DNA from: CAVROP01 sp050008495 | GTDB taxonomy: Bacteria > Acidobacteriota > Terriglobia > UBA7540 | Assembly: GCA_050008495.1 (NCBI GenBank) | Contig: JBEKMN010000036.1 | Span: 1-64,000, forward strand | Direction of reading: 5' to 3' | Length of the DNA: 64,000 nt | Notes under the pieces: model-generated | What the model saw: the letters and a program-made list of their open reading frames with translations, nothing else | Told to the model about the DNA's origin: nothing | The model's database searches: none | Shown here: piece by piece, positions 24,834 to 33,924 of the stretch | Layout of the letters: each line of letters begins with the position of its first letter | How positions within the stretch are numbered: the first letter of the stretch is position 1 | Position numbers and translations under genes: made by a program

Positions 24834-27623
24834 GTGCTGAGCGATCTTCTATATCGTTTGCGGGCTCTGTTCCGGCGCGAGAGCGTGGAAACGGAATTGG
24901 ACGACGAGTTACGCGCGCATCTCGAGCGCCAAGTGGAAAAATACGTCCAGTCGGGCCTGCCCATTGGAGAAGCTCAAAGGCGAGCAAGGCTCGAATTCGG
25001 CGGCCTGGAACAAGTGAAGGAGGAATGCCGCGACGCGCGGGGCTCGAATTTCCTTGACTCCCTTTCCCAAGACTTGCGCTACGGCTGGCGGATGCTGGTA
25101 AAGAATCCGATCTACACGGCCGCAAGTGTGATTGCATTGGCCGTGGGGATTGCAGCAAACACAGTGATCTTCACCGCCTATAACGCCGTGAACCTGCGCC
25201 CGATTCAGGCAGTCGACCCGGGCCGCGTGGTGAACATTTTCAAGTCGGAAGTGGGCGATCCCAACGCACGAAGCTTCAGTTATCCCGACTACATTTATCT
25301 CCGCGACCATAACACCTCGTTCTCGAGTCTGATCGCCACCGCAGGAACCCCCCTGTCTCTCACCGAAATGTCGGGAACGCCAGGTCTTCCGCGAACTCCG
25401 GCGAAGCCTTCGAGCTTGTTTGGCATTCTCTTCTTCCAGCCAGTGTCGGGCGGGGCCGAGTTCACCATGGGGGCCGTGGTCTCCGAGAACTACTTCCCGG
25501 CGCTAGGAATCAGCCCTGCGTTTGGACGTAGTTTCGAGGACGACGACGCGCGCCGGCAGCAGCCGGTAGTTATGTTGAGCTACGAATTCTGGAAGCGGCG
25601 TTTTGACTCCAACCGCCGCCTGGTGGGAACCACCGTGAGGCTCAATGGGAACTCTTTTACGGTCGTGGGAATCACGCCCCGAAAGTTCATGGGCACCTAC
25701 CCGGACATCCCCAACGTGTGGGTCCCGGTAAGCTCCTTGCCTCTACTGAATCCCCAGAACAATATGCAGCGCGACCCTGACGATGCTTGCTGCCAACTGT
25801 TTGGCCGGCTTAAGCCAGGAGTCATACGCGAACAGGCGCAGTCCGAACTTACCGTTCTGGCCGAGCAGTTTCGCAAGACCTTGCCTTTGGGCCACAAGCA
25901 TTCGAGGCCCGTTTCGGTTACGGTTACGCCGGGCTCTCCTTTCAACTTGGGTGACAGGAACCCGGCAAATTTGATTGCCCTGGTCTTGATGGCCGCCACA
26001 GGACTGGTACTGCTCATAGCCTGCGCCAACGTCGCGGGACTGCAATTGGCGAGATCCGCCGTGCGACAAAAGGAAATCGGTGTAAGGCTGGCGATGGGGG
26101 CGAGCCGCAGGCGGCTGATCCGGCAGTTACTGACGGAAGCAGCCATGCTTGCCTTTCTCGCGGGCTCGCTCGGATTGCTCTTCGCGTGGTGGACCGCACG
26201 CGCTGCGCTCGCCATGGTCTCGACAGCCCTGCCGCCGGTGTGGGGAACGATCGCTCTCGAAGTTGATCCCGACATTCACGTCTTCGCCTTCACGCTCGTA
26301 GTGTGCCTCGCGGCCGGCATTCTTTTTGGGCTTGCGCCTGCGCTCGAAGCCTCAAAACCAAATCTAACGGCGGTTCTGAAGGAAGAAGGCGTCGCCTTTG
26401 GCCTGAAGTTGGCGAAATCCCGGCTGCGCGACTTCCTGATTGCCACACAGATGGCCGTTTCATTGGCTCTTCTCATTGCCGCAGGGTTGCTGGCGCGCGG
26501 CTCATTTCGAGCTGTGAAAATCAATCCCGGATTCGAGACCAAGAAAGTACTCGGCATCGACGTCGAAATACCGTCCGGGATGGGATACGATGCGCGCCGG
26601 GAGGGGTTGATAATGAGTGAGCTCGCGGAGCGCTTCAGCAGAGTTTCCGGTGTACGGTCCGTGGCGAGGGGGCGAGTCCCACTAGGCGGGGGTATTCGCA
26701 GGGCTGCTGTGGCGCTCGCCTCCTCCGGTGCGAAGCCGGGCAAAACAGCGCCAGTCCTGACCTACTGTTATGTTTCCCCGAATTATTTCGATGCGCTGGA
26801 TATTCCAATTGACCGCGGAAGAAGCTTCACAGAGGACGAAGCGCGCTCGGGCGCCCCGGTAACGCTTGTAAGCGAGGCAACGGCGCAGAGGTTGTGGCCG
26901 CGCCAGAACCCGCGTGGCAAGCTCGTCACACTGGATGCAACCGAACAATTTCACTGGCCCGACGAGCCTTTTCCCTCGGGACAGTCCATTCAGGTGATTG
27001 GCGTTACACGTAATCTCTCCAGCAATTGGCTGGGCAAGCTCGATGACGGCTATTTCTATCTGCCCTTGGCGCCCGCTCAAAGGTACGACACGATGTTGAT
27101 CAGGGCCGAGAGCAACCCTGAAGCGTTGATTCCAGCCCTGGGTAACCAAGCGAACGATGTCGATCCTAACATTATCGTGTACGCGGAGACGGTTGATGGC
27201 CTGATGACGAACAATCCGCCGTTCGTCTTTTCACGAATTGCCGCAGTGCTCTCCATGGTGATCGGCCTGCTGGGTCTGATCCTTGCTTCGGTCGGCATCT
27301 ACGGCATGGTGAGCTTTGTAGTCGTGCAACGCACGCATGAGGTCGGCGTGCGAATGGCCCTGGGTGCGCGACGCCGCGACGTCTTGATTCTGCTGCTTCG
27401 CCAGAGTATGAAGCCGGTTGCTGTAGGGATGTTGATCGGTTTCACCGCGGCGGCAGCGACCTCTCGATTGCTTTCGTCGCTCCTCTTCGGCATCAGTCCG
27501 ATTGATCCTCTGGCGTTCCTGGGGGTATCGGCGATACTCGCCTCGGTCGCGTTATTGGCGAGCTACATTCCCGCACGACGCGCCACCGGAGTGGATCCGA
27601 TGACGTCATTGCGACACGAATGA
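24834..27623 (+). CDS. ADOP family permease 1 (MacB/FtsX-like duplicated orphan permease)
   Basis: 929 residues. The N-terminal prefix domain (SVETELDDELRAHLERQVEK, then ARLEFGGLEQVKEECRDARG, to about residue 75) marks the ADOP family. Two MacB periplasmic-domain/FtsX modules follow. Landmarks are YGWRMLVKNPIYTAASVIAL (first helix), LLIACANVAGLQLARSAVRQ (FtsX helix of module 1) and YGMVSFVVVQRTHEVGVRMA (module 2). ADOP proteins lack an ATPase, and their substrate is unknown; export of peptides, lipids or drugs is inferred from MacB. GTG at 24834 has GGAGG 5 bp upstream. Confidence 0.92.
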   Translation: MLSDLLYRLRALFRRESVETELDDELRAHLERQVEKYVQSGLPIGEAQRRARLEFGGLEQVKEECRDARGSNFLDSLSQDLRYGWRMLVKNPIYTAASVIALAVGIAANTVIFTAYNAVNLRPIQAVDPGRVVNIFKSEVGDPNARSFSYPDYIYLRDHNTSFSSLIATAGTPLSLTEMSGTPGLPRTPAKPSSLFGILFFQPVSGGAEFTMGAVVSENYFPALGISPAFGRSFEDDDARRQQPVVMLSYEFWKRRFDSNRRLVGTTVRLNGNSFTVVGITPRKFMGTYPDIPNVWVPVSSLPLLNPQNNMQRDPDDACCQLFGRLKPGVIREQAQSELTVLAEQFRKTLPLGHKHSRPVSVTVTPGSPFNLGDRNPANLIALVLMAATGLVLLIACANVAGLQLARSAVRQKEIGVRLAMGASRRRLIRQLLTEAAMLAFLAGSLGLLFAWWTARAALAMVSTALPPVWGTIALEVDPDIHVFAFTLVVCLAAGILFGLAPALEASKPNLTAVLKEEGVAFGLKLAKSRLRDFLIATQMAVSLALLIAAGLLARGSFRAVKINPGFETKKVLGIDVEIPSGMGYDARREGLIMSELAERFSRVSGVRSVARGRVPLGGGIRRAAVALASSGAKPGKTAPVLTYCYVSPNYFDALDIPIDRGRSFTEDEARSGAPVTLVSEATAQRLWPRQNPRGKLVTLDATEQFHWPDEPFPSGQSIQVIGVTRNLSSNWLGKLDDGYFYLPLAPAQRYDTMLIRAESNPEALIPALGNQANDVDPNIIVYAETVDGLMTNNPPFVFSRIAAVLSMVIGLLGLILASVGIYGMVSFVVVQRTHEVGVRMALGARRRDVLILLLRQSMKPVAVGMLIGFTAAAATSRLLSSLLFGISPIDPLAFLGVSAILASVALLASYIPARRATGVDPMTSLRHE

Positions 27624-27638
27624 TTGACGGTTGAGCCG

Positions 27639-27735
27639 GGTAGCGCGGACCCCCGGTTTTGGGGTCCGCGGCTTTTCCTTGACCCCGGAGATGCGGACCC
27701 CAAAACCGGGGGTCCGCGCTACCCTCGATTGGAGG
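27639..27735 (+). terminator. GCGGACC repeat: terminator hairpin plus leader of ADOP permease 2
   Basis: GCGGACCCC...GGGGTCCGC (27645-27669) followed by GGCTTTT, then the inverted arm and CCTCGATTGGAGGCA before the GTG at 27741. It is almost identical to 24727-24828, so leader and gene start appear duplicated together. Confidence 0.8.
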
Positions 27736-27740
27736 CACCC

Positions 27741-30398
27741 GTGCTGAGCGATCTTCTGTTTCGTTTGCGAGCGTTGTTTCGGCGCAAGAGCGTGGAAACA
27801 GAACTGGACGAAGAGTTGCGCGCCCACATGGAACACCAGATGCATAGGTACGTCCAATCGGGCCTGGCCGTCGAAGAAGCGAGGCGGCGAGCCAGATTGG
27901 AATTCGGCGGGCTCGATCAAGTTAAGGAGGAGTGTCGTGACGCCCGCGGCGTGAACCTGATCGAGACAACACTTCAGGATATTCGCTATGGCTTGCGCAA
28001 GTTGGCCAGAAGCCCCGGGTTCACTGCTGTGGCGGTGGCGACGCTCGCCCTCGGCATCGGCGCCAACACGCTGATCTTCAGCGTGGTCAACGCGGCTATT
28101 CTCCATCCCTTGCCTTTCCGAGACGCCGGCCGGCTGGTGACACAGTGGGCCACCAGCCCGACCGTTGGTTACTCAGGGCCCGGCTCGCTCACCGATAAGG
28201 ACTACATGGAGTGGCGGGATCAGAATCGCGTTTTTAGTGACATTGCCGCCTTTCGGGGACAGCCCACGAACCTTACCGGCGTGGGTGAGCCCCTTCGGCT
28301 TATCGGCGCGACCATCACCGCAAGCCTGCTGCGCGTGCTCGAGGTCAACCCCGCCCTGGGACGCGCGTTTGCCCCTGAAGAGGAAGCGGCCGGACACAAC
28401 CGTGTGGTGTTGCTCGCTGACCGGTTGTGGCGCAGCCGCTTTGGGTCTGACCCGGCGGTCTTGGGCAAAGCGATCAAGCTGGACGGAGAGTTCTACTCCG
28501 TAATCGGCGTCATGCCGGAGGGCTTTGGCTTCCCCAATGAGGCCGACGTTTGGACTCCTCTCACGCTCAAGAGCGAAGAGCATAACGCCACCTTGCAGAT
28601 CGTCGCGCGGCTCAAGCCTGGCGTGTCGCTCGAGCGGGCGCGCAATGATGCGGCTGTACTCGGGAAACGCCGCCCCGCCCAGCCGGGCGACTGGGAGTGG
28701 CACACCACGCTGGTCCTGCTGACGCAGGCAGCGGCTGCCGAGGTTCGCACTCCGCTCTTGGTTTTGTTCGCTGCTGTGGGCCTGGTGCTGCTCATCGCCT
28801 GCGCCAATGTCGCCAACCTGTTTCTGGCCCGCGCCACGACTCGCCAGGGTGAACTCTCCGTGCGCAAAGCGCTGGGCGCAAGCCGAAGCCGTTTGATTCG
28901 GCAGATGCTTACTGAAAGCGTAATGATGGCAGTTCTGGGCGGAAGCCTAGGGTTGCTCATGGCCGCTCTGGGCCAGAGTTTCGTGGCCAAGTCTGCGTCC
29001 CTGCTTCCCCGCAACCTGGCGTCGCCCAGCGCTGCCGCCCACATCGCCTCGGCCGGGATCGATTTTTGGGTGCTGGCCTTCACACTCGCGGTCTCACTGT
29101 TCACCACAATCCTGTTCGGGCTCGCGCCTACCCTCTGGGCCACGCGAGCTGAAATGAACTCGAGCTTGAAGGGAGAGAGCCGGCGTTCAACCGCAGGCAG
29201 GACGCAGGGTTACATGCGAGACGGCATCGTGGTCGCCGAGGTCGCCTTGGCGGTGGTTTTGCTGGTGAGCGCGGGATTATTGATCCGCAGTTTTCTGCAT
29301 TTGATGACCGTCGATCGGGGGTTCGACCCCGAAAATGTGCTGACCCTGAATATCAGCCTGCCTGACAGTCGTTACCAAACCGCCCGCCCGATGATCGAAT
29401 TTGAAGAACAAGCGCTCGACCGTGTAAGGATGGTGCCGGGAGTGAAGACAGCAGGCGGCGTGTTTGGACTTCCGCTCGGCAATGGCGCCATCGGGGGCGA
29501 TTTCACAGTCGAGGGGCAGTCGGCGGCGGCCCAAGGGTCGCGGCCATTCATAGCTACGAAGGCAGTGGTGGGCGGTGATTATTTTCGAGCTATCGGCATT
29601 CCGCTACTTCGCGGCCGCTACTTCGACGCGCATGATTCGGAGGCTGCTCCGCACGTCATCATTGTCAGTCAAAGTCTGGCGCGGCACTATTGGCCGCTCG
29701 ATGAGGCAATCGGCAAGCGGCTCAAGCCGGGATTCGAGAACGATGCATGGTGCACGGTCGTGGGGGTCGTGGGGGACACAAAACAATACAGCCTCGGCGA
29801 ACCGCCCTCGCCTGCGATGTACCTCCCATACGCGCAGGCACCGGCCACGTTTCTGATGCAGGACATCACGATGGTGCTTCGCGCCGGCGCCGATTCGCTC
29901 GCACTGGCTTCGGCGGCACGGCGCGCGGTCCAAGCCGTAGATCCCGACCTGCCCGTATTCGATGTCGCCACGATGGACCAGCTTGTCTATCGTTCGGCTT
30001 CGGCGCCACGCTTCAATACGGCACTGCTCGGCATTTTTGCGGCGTTGGCTCTGGTTCTGGCCGCGGTGGGAATTTACGGCGTGATGTCCTATGCGGTGGC
30101 GCAGCGCACTCACGAAATTGGCGTTCGAGTGGCTCTGGGGGCAGAAGCGAGCGACATCTTACGCCAGGTGGTGAGGCAAGGAATGTTGCCCGCAGTGATT
30201 GGGATTGCAACGGGAACAGCGGGTGCGTGGGGCGCGACAAGATTCTTGTCCAGCCTGCTGTTTGGGGTGAGGCCTACTGACCCCATGACCTTTACGCTGG
30301 TTCCGATGCTCTTGGCGGCGGTGGGTGTGCTGGCGTGCCTACTGCCCGCCCGGCGAGCAACGAAGGTCGATCCGGTGGTGGCGCTGAGGTACGAATAG
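27741..30398 (+). CDS. ADOP family permease 2
   Basis: 885 residues with the prefix (KSVETELDEELRAHMEHQMH, then RARLEFGGLDQVKEECRDAR), YGLRKLARSPGFTAVAVATL, LLIACANVANLFLARATTRQ and the second FtsX module (YGVMSYAVAQRTHEIGVRVA), ending in RRATKVDPVVALRYE. It is a paralogue of its neighbours. It starts at the GTG at 27741 with GGAGG upstream, in a leader copied from permease 1. The periplasmic domains differ much more than the helices, so the three proteins probably bind different substrates. Confidence 0.92.
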   Translation: MLSDLLFRLRALFRRKSVETELDEELRAHMEHQMHRYVQSGLAVEEARRRARLEFGGLDQVKEECRDARGVNLIETTLQDIRYGLRKLARSPGFTAVAVATLALGIGANTLIFSVVNAAILHPLPFRDAGRLVTQWATSPTVGYSGPGSLTDKDYMEWRDQNRVFSDIAAFRGQPTNLTGVGEPLRLIGATITASLLRVLEVNPALGRAFAPEEEAAGHNRVVLLADRLWRSRFGSDPAVLGKAIKLDGEFYSVIGVMPEGFGFPNEADVWTPLTLKSEEHNATLQIVARLKPGVSLERARNDAAVLGKRRPAQPGDWEWHTTLVLLTQAAAAEVRTPLLVLFAAVGLVLLIACANVANLFLARATTRQGELSVRKALGASRSRLIRQMLTESVMMAVLGGSLGLLMAALGQSFVAKSASLLPRNLASPSAAAHIASAGIDFWVLAFTLAVSLFTTILFGLAPTLWATRAEMNSSLKGESRRSTAGRTQGYMRDGIVVAEVALAVVLLVSAGLLIRSFLHLMTVDRGFDPENVLTLNISLPDSRYQTARPMIEFEEQALDRVRMVPGVKTAGGVFGLPLGNGAIGGDFTVEGQSAAAQGSRPFIATKAVVGGDYFRAIGIPLLRGRYFDAHDSEAAPHVIIVSQSLARHYWPLDEAIGKRLKPGFENDAWCTVVGVVGDTKQYSLGEPPSPAMYLPYAQAPATFLMQDITMVLRAGADSLALASAARRAVQAVDPDLPVFDVATMDQLVYRSASAPRFNTALLGIFAALALVLAAVGIYGVMSYAVAQRTHEIGVRVALGAEASDILRQVVRQGMLPAVIGIATGTAGAWGATRFLSSLLFGVRPTDPMTFTLVPMLLAAVGVLACLLPARRATKVDPVVALRYE

Positions 30399-30411
30399 TG
30401 CAGTGACAAGC

Positions 30412-30491
30412 TATGAGTGACGAGTGACAGGCCCGTAGCACGCACTATACCGGTTGCTGACAGCTGATAGCTGACGGCTGATAGCTGAATG
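30412..30491. repeat. Two heptamer arrays between ADOP permeases 2 and 3
   Basis: GTGACAAGCTATGAGTGACG (start of a GTGACGA-type array, about 30412-30430), then GCTGACA, GCTGATA, GCTGACG, GCTGATA, GCTGAAT at 30457-30491. The second array runs up to the GGAGG of permease 3, so here repeats replace the GCGGACC leader. Confidence 0.85.
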
Positions 30492-30500
30492 GAGGTGGCG

Positions 30501-33338
30501 ATGCTCGTCGACCTACTTTTTCGCTTGCGCGCCTTGTTCCGGAGCAAGTCCATGGAAACTGAGTTGGACGAAGAACTGCGCGCCCACCTCGAACACCAGG
30601 TGGAAAAGTACGTCCAGTCGGGCGTGCCAGTTGAAGAAGCGAGACGGCGAGCACGGCTGGAGTTTGGCGGCCTCGATCAGGTGAAAGAGGAGTGTCGCGA
30701 CGCCCGGGGTGTGAACTTCATCGAAACCCTCATCCGGGATGTGCGTTACGGATTGCGGATGCTGGTGAAGAGCCCCGGCTTCACGGCGGTGGTCGTGGTC
30801 TCGCTGGCGCTCGGAATCGGAGCGAACACGGCCATCTTTAGCCTGATCGATGCTGTGATGCTCAAGATGCTTCCGGTGAGGGATCCCGAGCAACTAACGC
30901 TGCTCAACTGGGCCGCGCAAGGCTCGCCGGGGGTCATGCCCGCGAACGGGATCATCCACTCACTCACCGGGAACATGGATCAGGATAAGACCGGGCGGTT
31001 CACGAGCAGGTCATTCTCTTATCCCACCTTCGAGCAGATCCACGACCGTAACGACGTGTTTTCCAGAGTATTTGCCTTCGCCGATCCGGACCGGGTGAAC
31101 CTCAACGTGAACGGACAGCCGAGATGGGCCGAAGCCGAGCTTGTCTCCGGTGACTATTTTTCAGGGCTGGGCCTCGCAGCAGTTGCCGGTCGGAGGATCA
31201 CGGAAGCGGATGACCAGGCGGGGGCCGCGCCGGTAGCGATGATCAGCTACGGTTGCTGGGAGCGGCAGTTCGGGCGCGAAGCTTCCGTAGTGGGAAAAGC
31301 GATCGCGATCAATAACGTGCCTTTCACCATCATTGGCGTGACACCACCCGAATTCTTCGGACTGCAACCCGGCCGTTCGCTCGACCTCTGGCTGCCCCTC
31401 CATACCCAGCCGCAGGTTGAACCGAGCTGGGCCCAGGGAGGTCATTCGAAGTTCATCGCGAACGACGACTGGTGGGTGGTGATCATGGGGCGGCTGAAGC
31501 CTGGGGTCAGCGAGCAGCAGGCGGGGGCGGAGCTGGAAGTAGCATTCCAGCAAAGCATGGCCGCGCAGGAAGAGGCCGCCCGAAAAACGAGCCCTCCTCA
31601 AAAACCCTCTGACGACGAAACTCCGGCAGGGGCGCAAGGGCTTCCTCACCTCGAGCTCACGCCGGCAAGCAAGGGACTAGATTACTTGCGCTGGGAGTTT
31701 TCGAAGCCTTTGTTCATCCTCATGGCGGTGGTTGGGTTGGTGCTGCTGATTGCTTGCGCTAACGTGGCGAATCTGCTTTTGGCACGCGCTACAGTGCGAC
31801 AGAAGGAAATCGCGGTGCGTCTCGCCATCGGCGCTGGACGGCGACGGCTCGTCCGCCAGCTACTCACGGAAAGCGTGCTGCTTGCGGCGCTGGGTGGGGT
31901 GGTCGGACTTGCCCTCGCTTATTGGGCCACCAGCCTCCTGGTTGCGTTCATGTCGAGCGGACGGGAGCCTGTCGCGCTGAGCGTGCATCCGGACTTGCGT
32001 GTTCTAGGCTTCAACGCAGCCGTTTCGCTGTTCACCGGCGTCCTCTTTGGGTTGGCCCCGGCGTTTCGTGGCACTCGTCTGGACTTGACTCCAGCCCTGA
32101 AGGAAAGCGCCGGAGGCGGATCGTTGGGGGCACATCGAGGCGCCCGGTCGAGGCTGGGAAAGGCGCTGGTCATCGCCCAGGTGGCGGCTTCGCTATTGCT
32201 TCTGGTCGGCGCAGGCCTGTTTGTCCGCACGCTCCAGAATCTTGAGACCCTTAACGTCGGATTTAACCGATACAACATCCTCCTCTTCGGAATCGACCCC
32301 ACCCAGAACGGCTACAAAGGCGAGAGGCTGGCATCCTTTTACCAGGAATTGCAGCGGCGTCTTGAGGCGCTGCCCGGCGTGCGCTCAGTCAGCGCCTCAA
32401 ATCACACGCTGATTGGCGGCGGCGTCAGCATTGGCGGCATCTCTATCCAGGGATACGCCGGTAAGCAGCCCGAGACAGGGCGCGGCGCGTCGGCTGGAGT
32501 GCATTTCAACAGCGTCGGGCCTGGATTCTTCGAAACCATGGGGATTCCACTCGTGTTGGGTCGCACCATCGGGTCTGAAGACACGCCGGCCGCGCCCAAG
32601 GTCGCAGTGATTAACGAATCGCTCGCGCGCAGTTACTTTGCGGATTCCAACCCTATCGGGCGGCGTATTGGCGGCGATGAGAAGACGAGTGGAGACATTG
32701 AGATCGTGGGCGTGGTGGGAGACGCGAGATATGCAGATTTGCGCCGGGGAGTCCCACCCACGATTTACTTCCCCTACTTGCAAGGAACGGAGCAGCTAGG
32801 ACCGATGCACTTCGAGGTCAGGACGGCGGGCGATCCCACAGACATCGTGACAAGCGTCCGCCGGGTTGTGCAATCGCTCGGCCAGAATCTGCCCCTGTTT
32901 GAGGTCAAAACCCAAGTGGAGCAAATCGATCAAACCCTGTTCCAAGAGCGTTTGTTTGCGAAGCTTTCGAGTTTCTTTGGCTTGCTGGCTCTGGTGCTCG
33001 CTTGCGTGGGCCTCTACGGCATCATGTCCTATGCCGTCGCGGGGAGGACGTACGAAATCGGCATTCGCATGGCGCTGGGCGCCGAGCGGGACAACATTCT
33101 CGGAATGGTAATGCGCGAAACGCTAATCATGGTGGCGCTGGGAGTGGCAATAGGGATTCCGGCGGCGCTCGCGGCCACGCGCTTAATCTCCAGCATGTTG
33201 TATGACCTCAAGCCCAACGATCCTTTGACCATTACGGTGTCCGCCTCGGTGATGATTGCCGTGGCCGCATTCGCGGGTTACCTCCCGGCGCGGCGAGCTT
33301 CGCGCGTCGATCCTATGGTGGCGCTGCGGTACGAGTGA
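30501..33338 (+). CDS. ADOP family permease 3
   Basis: 945 residues. The prefix (KSMETELDEELRAHLEHQVE, then FGGLDQVKEECRDARG) and the same two-module build are present, with YGLRMLVKSPGFTAVVVVSL, LLIACANVANLLLARATVRQ and YGIMSYAVAGRTYEIGIRMA as landmarks, ending RRASRVDPMVALRYE. A longer first periplasmic domain holds a Lys/Pro-rich loop near residue 360-385 (SPPQKPSDDETPAGAQG). I chose the ATG at 30501, 6 bp after GGAGG; an ATG at 30489 is possible. A GCGGACC-type repeat follows the stop. Confidence 0.92.
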   Translation: MLVDLLFRLRALFRSKSMETELDEELRAHLEHQVEKYVQSGVPVEEARRRARLEFGGLDQVKEECRDARGVNFIETLIRDVRYGLRMLVKSPGFTAVVVVSLALGIGANTAIFSLIDAVMLKMLPVRDPEQLTLLNWAAQGSPGVMPANGIIHSLTGNMDQDKTGRFTSRSFSYPTFEQIHDRNDVFSRVFAFADPDRVNLNVNGQPRWAEAELVSGDYFSGLGLAAVAGRRITEADDQAGAAPVAMISYGCWERQFGREASVVGKAIAINNVPFTIIGVTPPEFFGLQPGRSLDLWLPLHTQPQVEPSWAQGGHSKFIANDDWWVVIMGRLKPGVSEQQAGAELEVAFQQSMAAQEEAARKTSPPQKPSDDETPAGAQGLPHLELTPASKGLDYLRWEFSKPLFILMAVVGLVLLIACANVANLLLARATVRQKEIAVRLAIGAGRRRLVRQLLTESVLLAALGGVVGLALAYWATSLLVAFMSSGREPVALSVHPDLRVLGFNAAVSLFTGVLFGLAPAFRGTRLDLTPALKESAGGGSLGAHRGARSRLGKALVIAQVAASLLLLVGAGLFVRTLQNLETLNVGFNRYNILLFGIDPTQNGYKGERLASFYQELQRRLEALPGVRSVSASNHTLIGGGVSIGGISIQGYAGKQPETGRGASAGVHFNSVGPGFFETMGIPLVLGRTIGSEDTPAAPKVAVINESLARSYFADSNPIGRRIGGDEKTSGDIEIVGVVGDARYADLRRGVPPTIYFPYLQGTEQLGPMHFEVRTAGDPTDIVTSVRRVVQSLGQNLPLFEVKTQVEQIDQTLFQERLFAKLSSFFGLLALVLACVGLYGIMSYAVAGRTYEIGIRMALGAERDNILGMVMRETLIMVALGVAIGIPAALAATRLISSMLYDLKPNDPLTITVSASVMIAVAAFAGYLPARRASRVDPMVALRYE

Positions 33339-33388
33339 TTGTCGATTGCCGATTGGCGGAGCTATCTGCGGTCGCAGTCAGCGAGCGG

Positions 33389-33500
33389 GTAGCGCGGACG
33401 CCCGGTTTTGTGGGTCCGCGGCTCTTATCTGGTGTCGCGGTCAACGGAAACCTCAGCAGCCGCAGACCCCAAAAACGGAAATGCGCGCTAGCGCTACCCG
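33389..33500. repeat. Degenerate GCGGACC repeat after ADOP permease 3
   Basis: GGTAGCGCGGACGCCCGGTTTTGTGGGTCCGCGG followed by CTCTT, and an inverted arm near 33460-33500 (GCAGACCCCAAAAACGG, GCTAGCGCTACCC). A half copy lies at about 33836-33871. It is the same family as 24727 and 27639 but more decayed. Confidence 0.7.
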
Positions 33501-33505
33501 CTGCA

Positions 33506-33533
33506 TTGACTTTTTTGCTCCTACTGATAGTAT
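33506..33533 (+). promoter_or_regulatory. Possible promoter giving a leaderless antitoxin mRNA
   Basis: TTGACT at 33506-33511, a 16-bp spacer and TAGTAT at 33528-33533. The predicted start falls at or next to the ATG at 33541, and no RBS precedes that ATG, which fits leaderless translation. Confidence 0.4.
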
Positions 33534-33540
33534 CGAGTTA

Positions 33541-33741
33541 ATGGCAGCTAACACTGTTGGGCGAAAGCCGCATTCTAGACGCATCGTTGTTGAAATCGAT
33601 GCCGATAAACTGGAGCGCTTGGCCGCGAGCCTGGGTCTCCTTAGTCCAAGCTTTCTGGACAGCATTTCGCGTTCCGAAGAGGAGATTGCGCTCGGCAAAA
33701 CCAAGCGCCTCCGCAGCCTGCGCGAACTCCGCCGCCGATGA
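33541..33741 (+). CDS. Putative antitoxin
   Basis: 66 residues. The start is SRRIVVEIDADKLERLAASL-like and the C-terminal half (SRSEEEIALGKTKRLRSLRE) resembles the toxin-binding tail of RelB/Phd-class antitoxins. The family is not certain. It has no RBS but a possible promoter immediately upstream. Its TGA overlaps the ATG of a 21-residue frame, the usual antitoxin-toxin arrangement, but that frame is too short to be an active toxin. Confidence 0.5.
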   Translation: MAANTVGRKPHSRRIVVEIDADKLERLAASLGLLSPSFLDSISRSEEEIALGKTKRLRSLRELRRR

Positions 33742-33803
33742 CCGAAATTTTTCTTACCTGCGGACACCATCAGTGGATTTACCGCTACCTTCTGAGAGGC
33801 TAA
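33738..33803 (+). pseudogene. Stub of a truncated toxin-like gene
   Basis: Starting at the ATG that overlaps the antitoxin stop, the frame reads MTEIFLTCGHHQWIYRYLLR and one Gly, then TAA. MTEIFLT is how some RelE/HigB toxins begin, but nothing of the fold follows. I infer a broken partner; a chance frame is possible. Confidence 0.35.
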
Positions 33804-33924
33804 TTCTTGTCGTGATCGACGGAGAACTTCAGAGCTGCGGACCGCCAAAACGGGAGGTCCGTGCTACCATCAGGAACGCAACTTTCGCCCCTCATTTCGC
33901 GTAAGGATTAATGGAGGCATTCCG

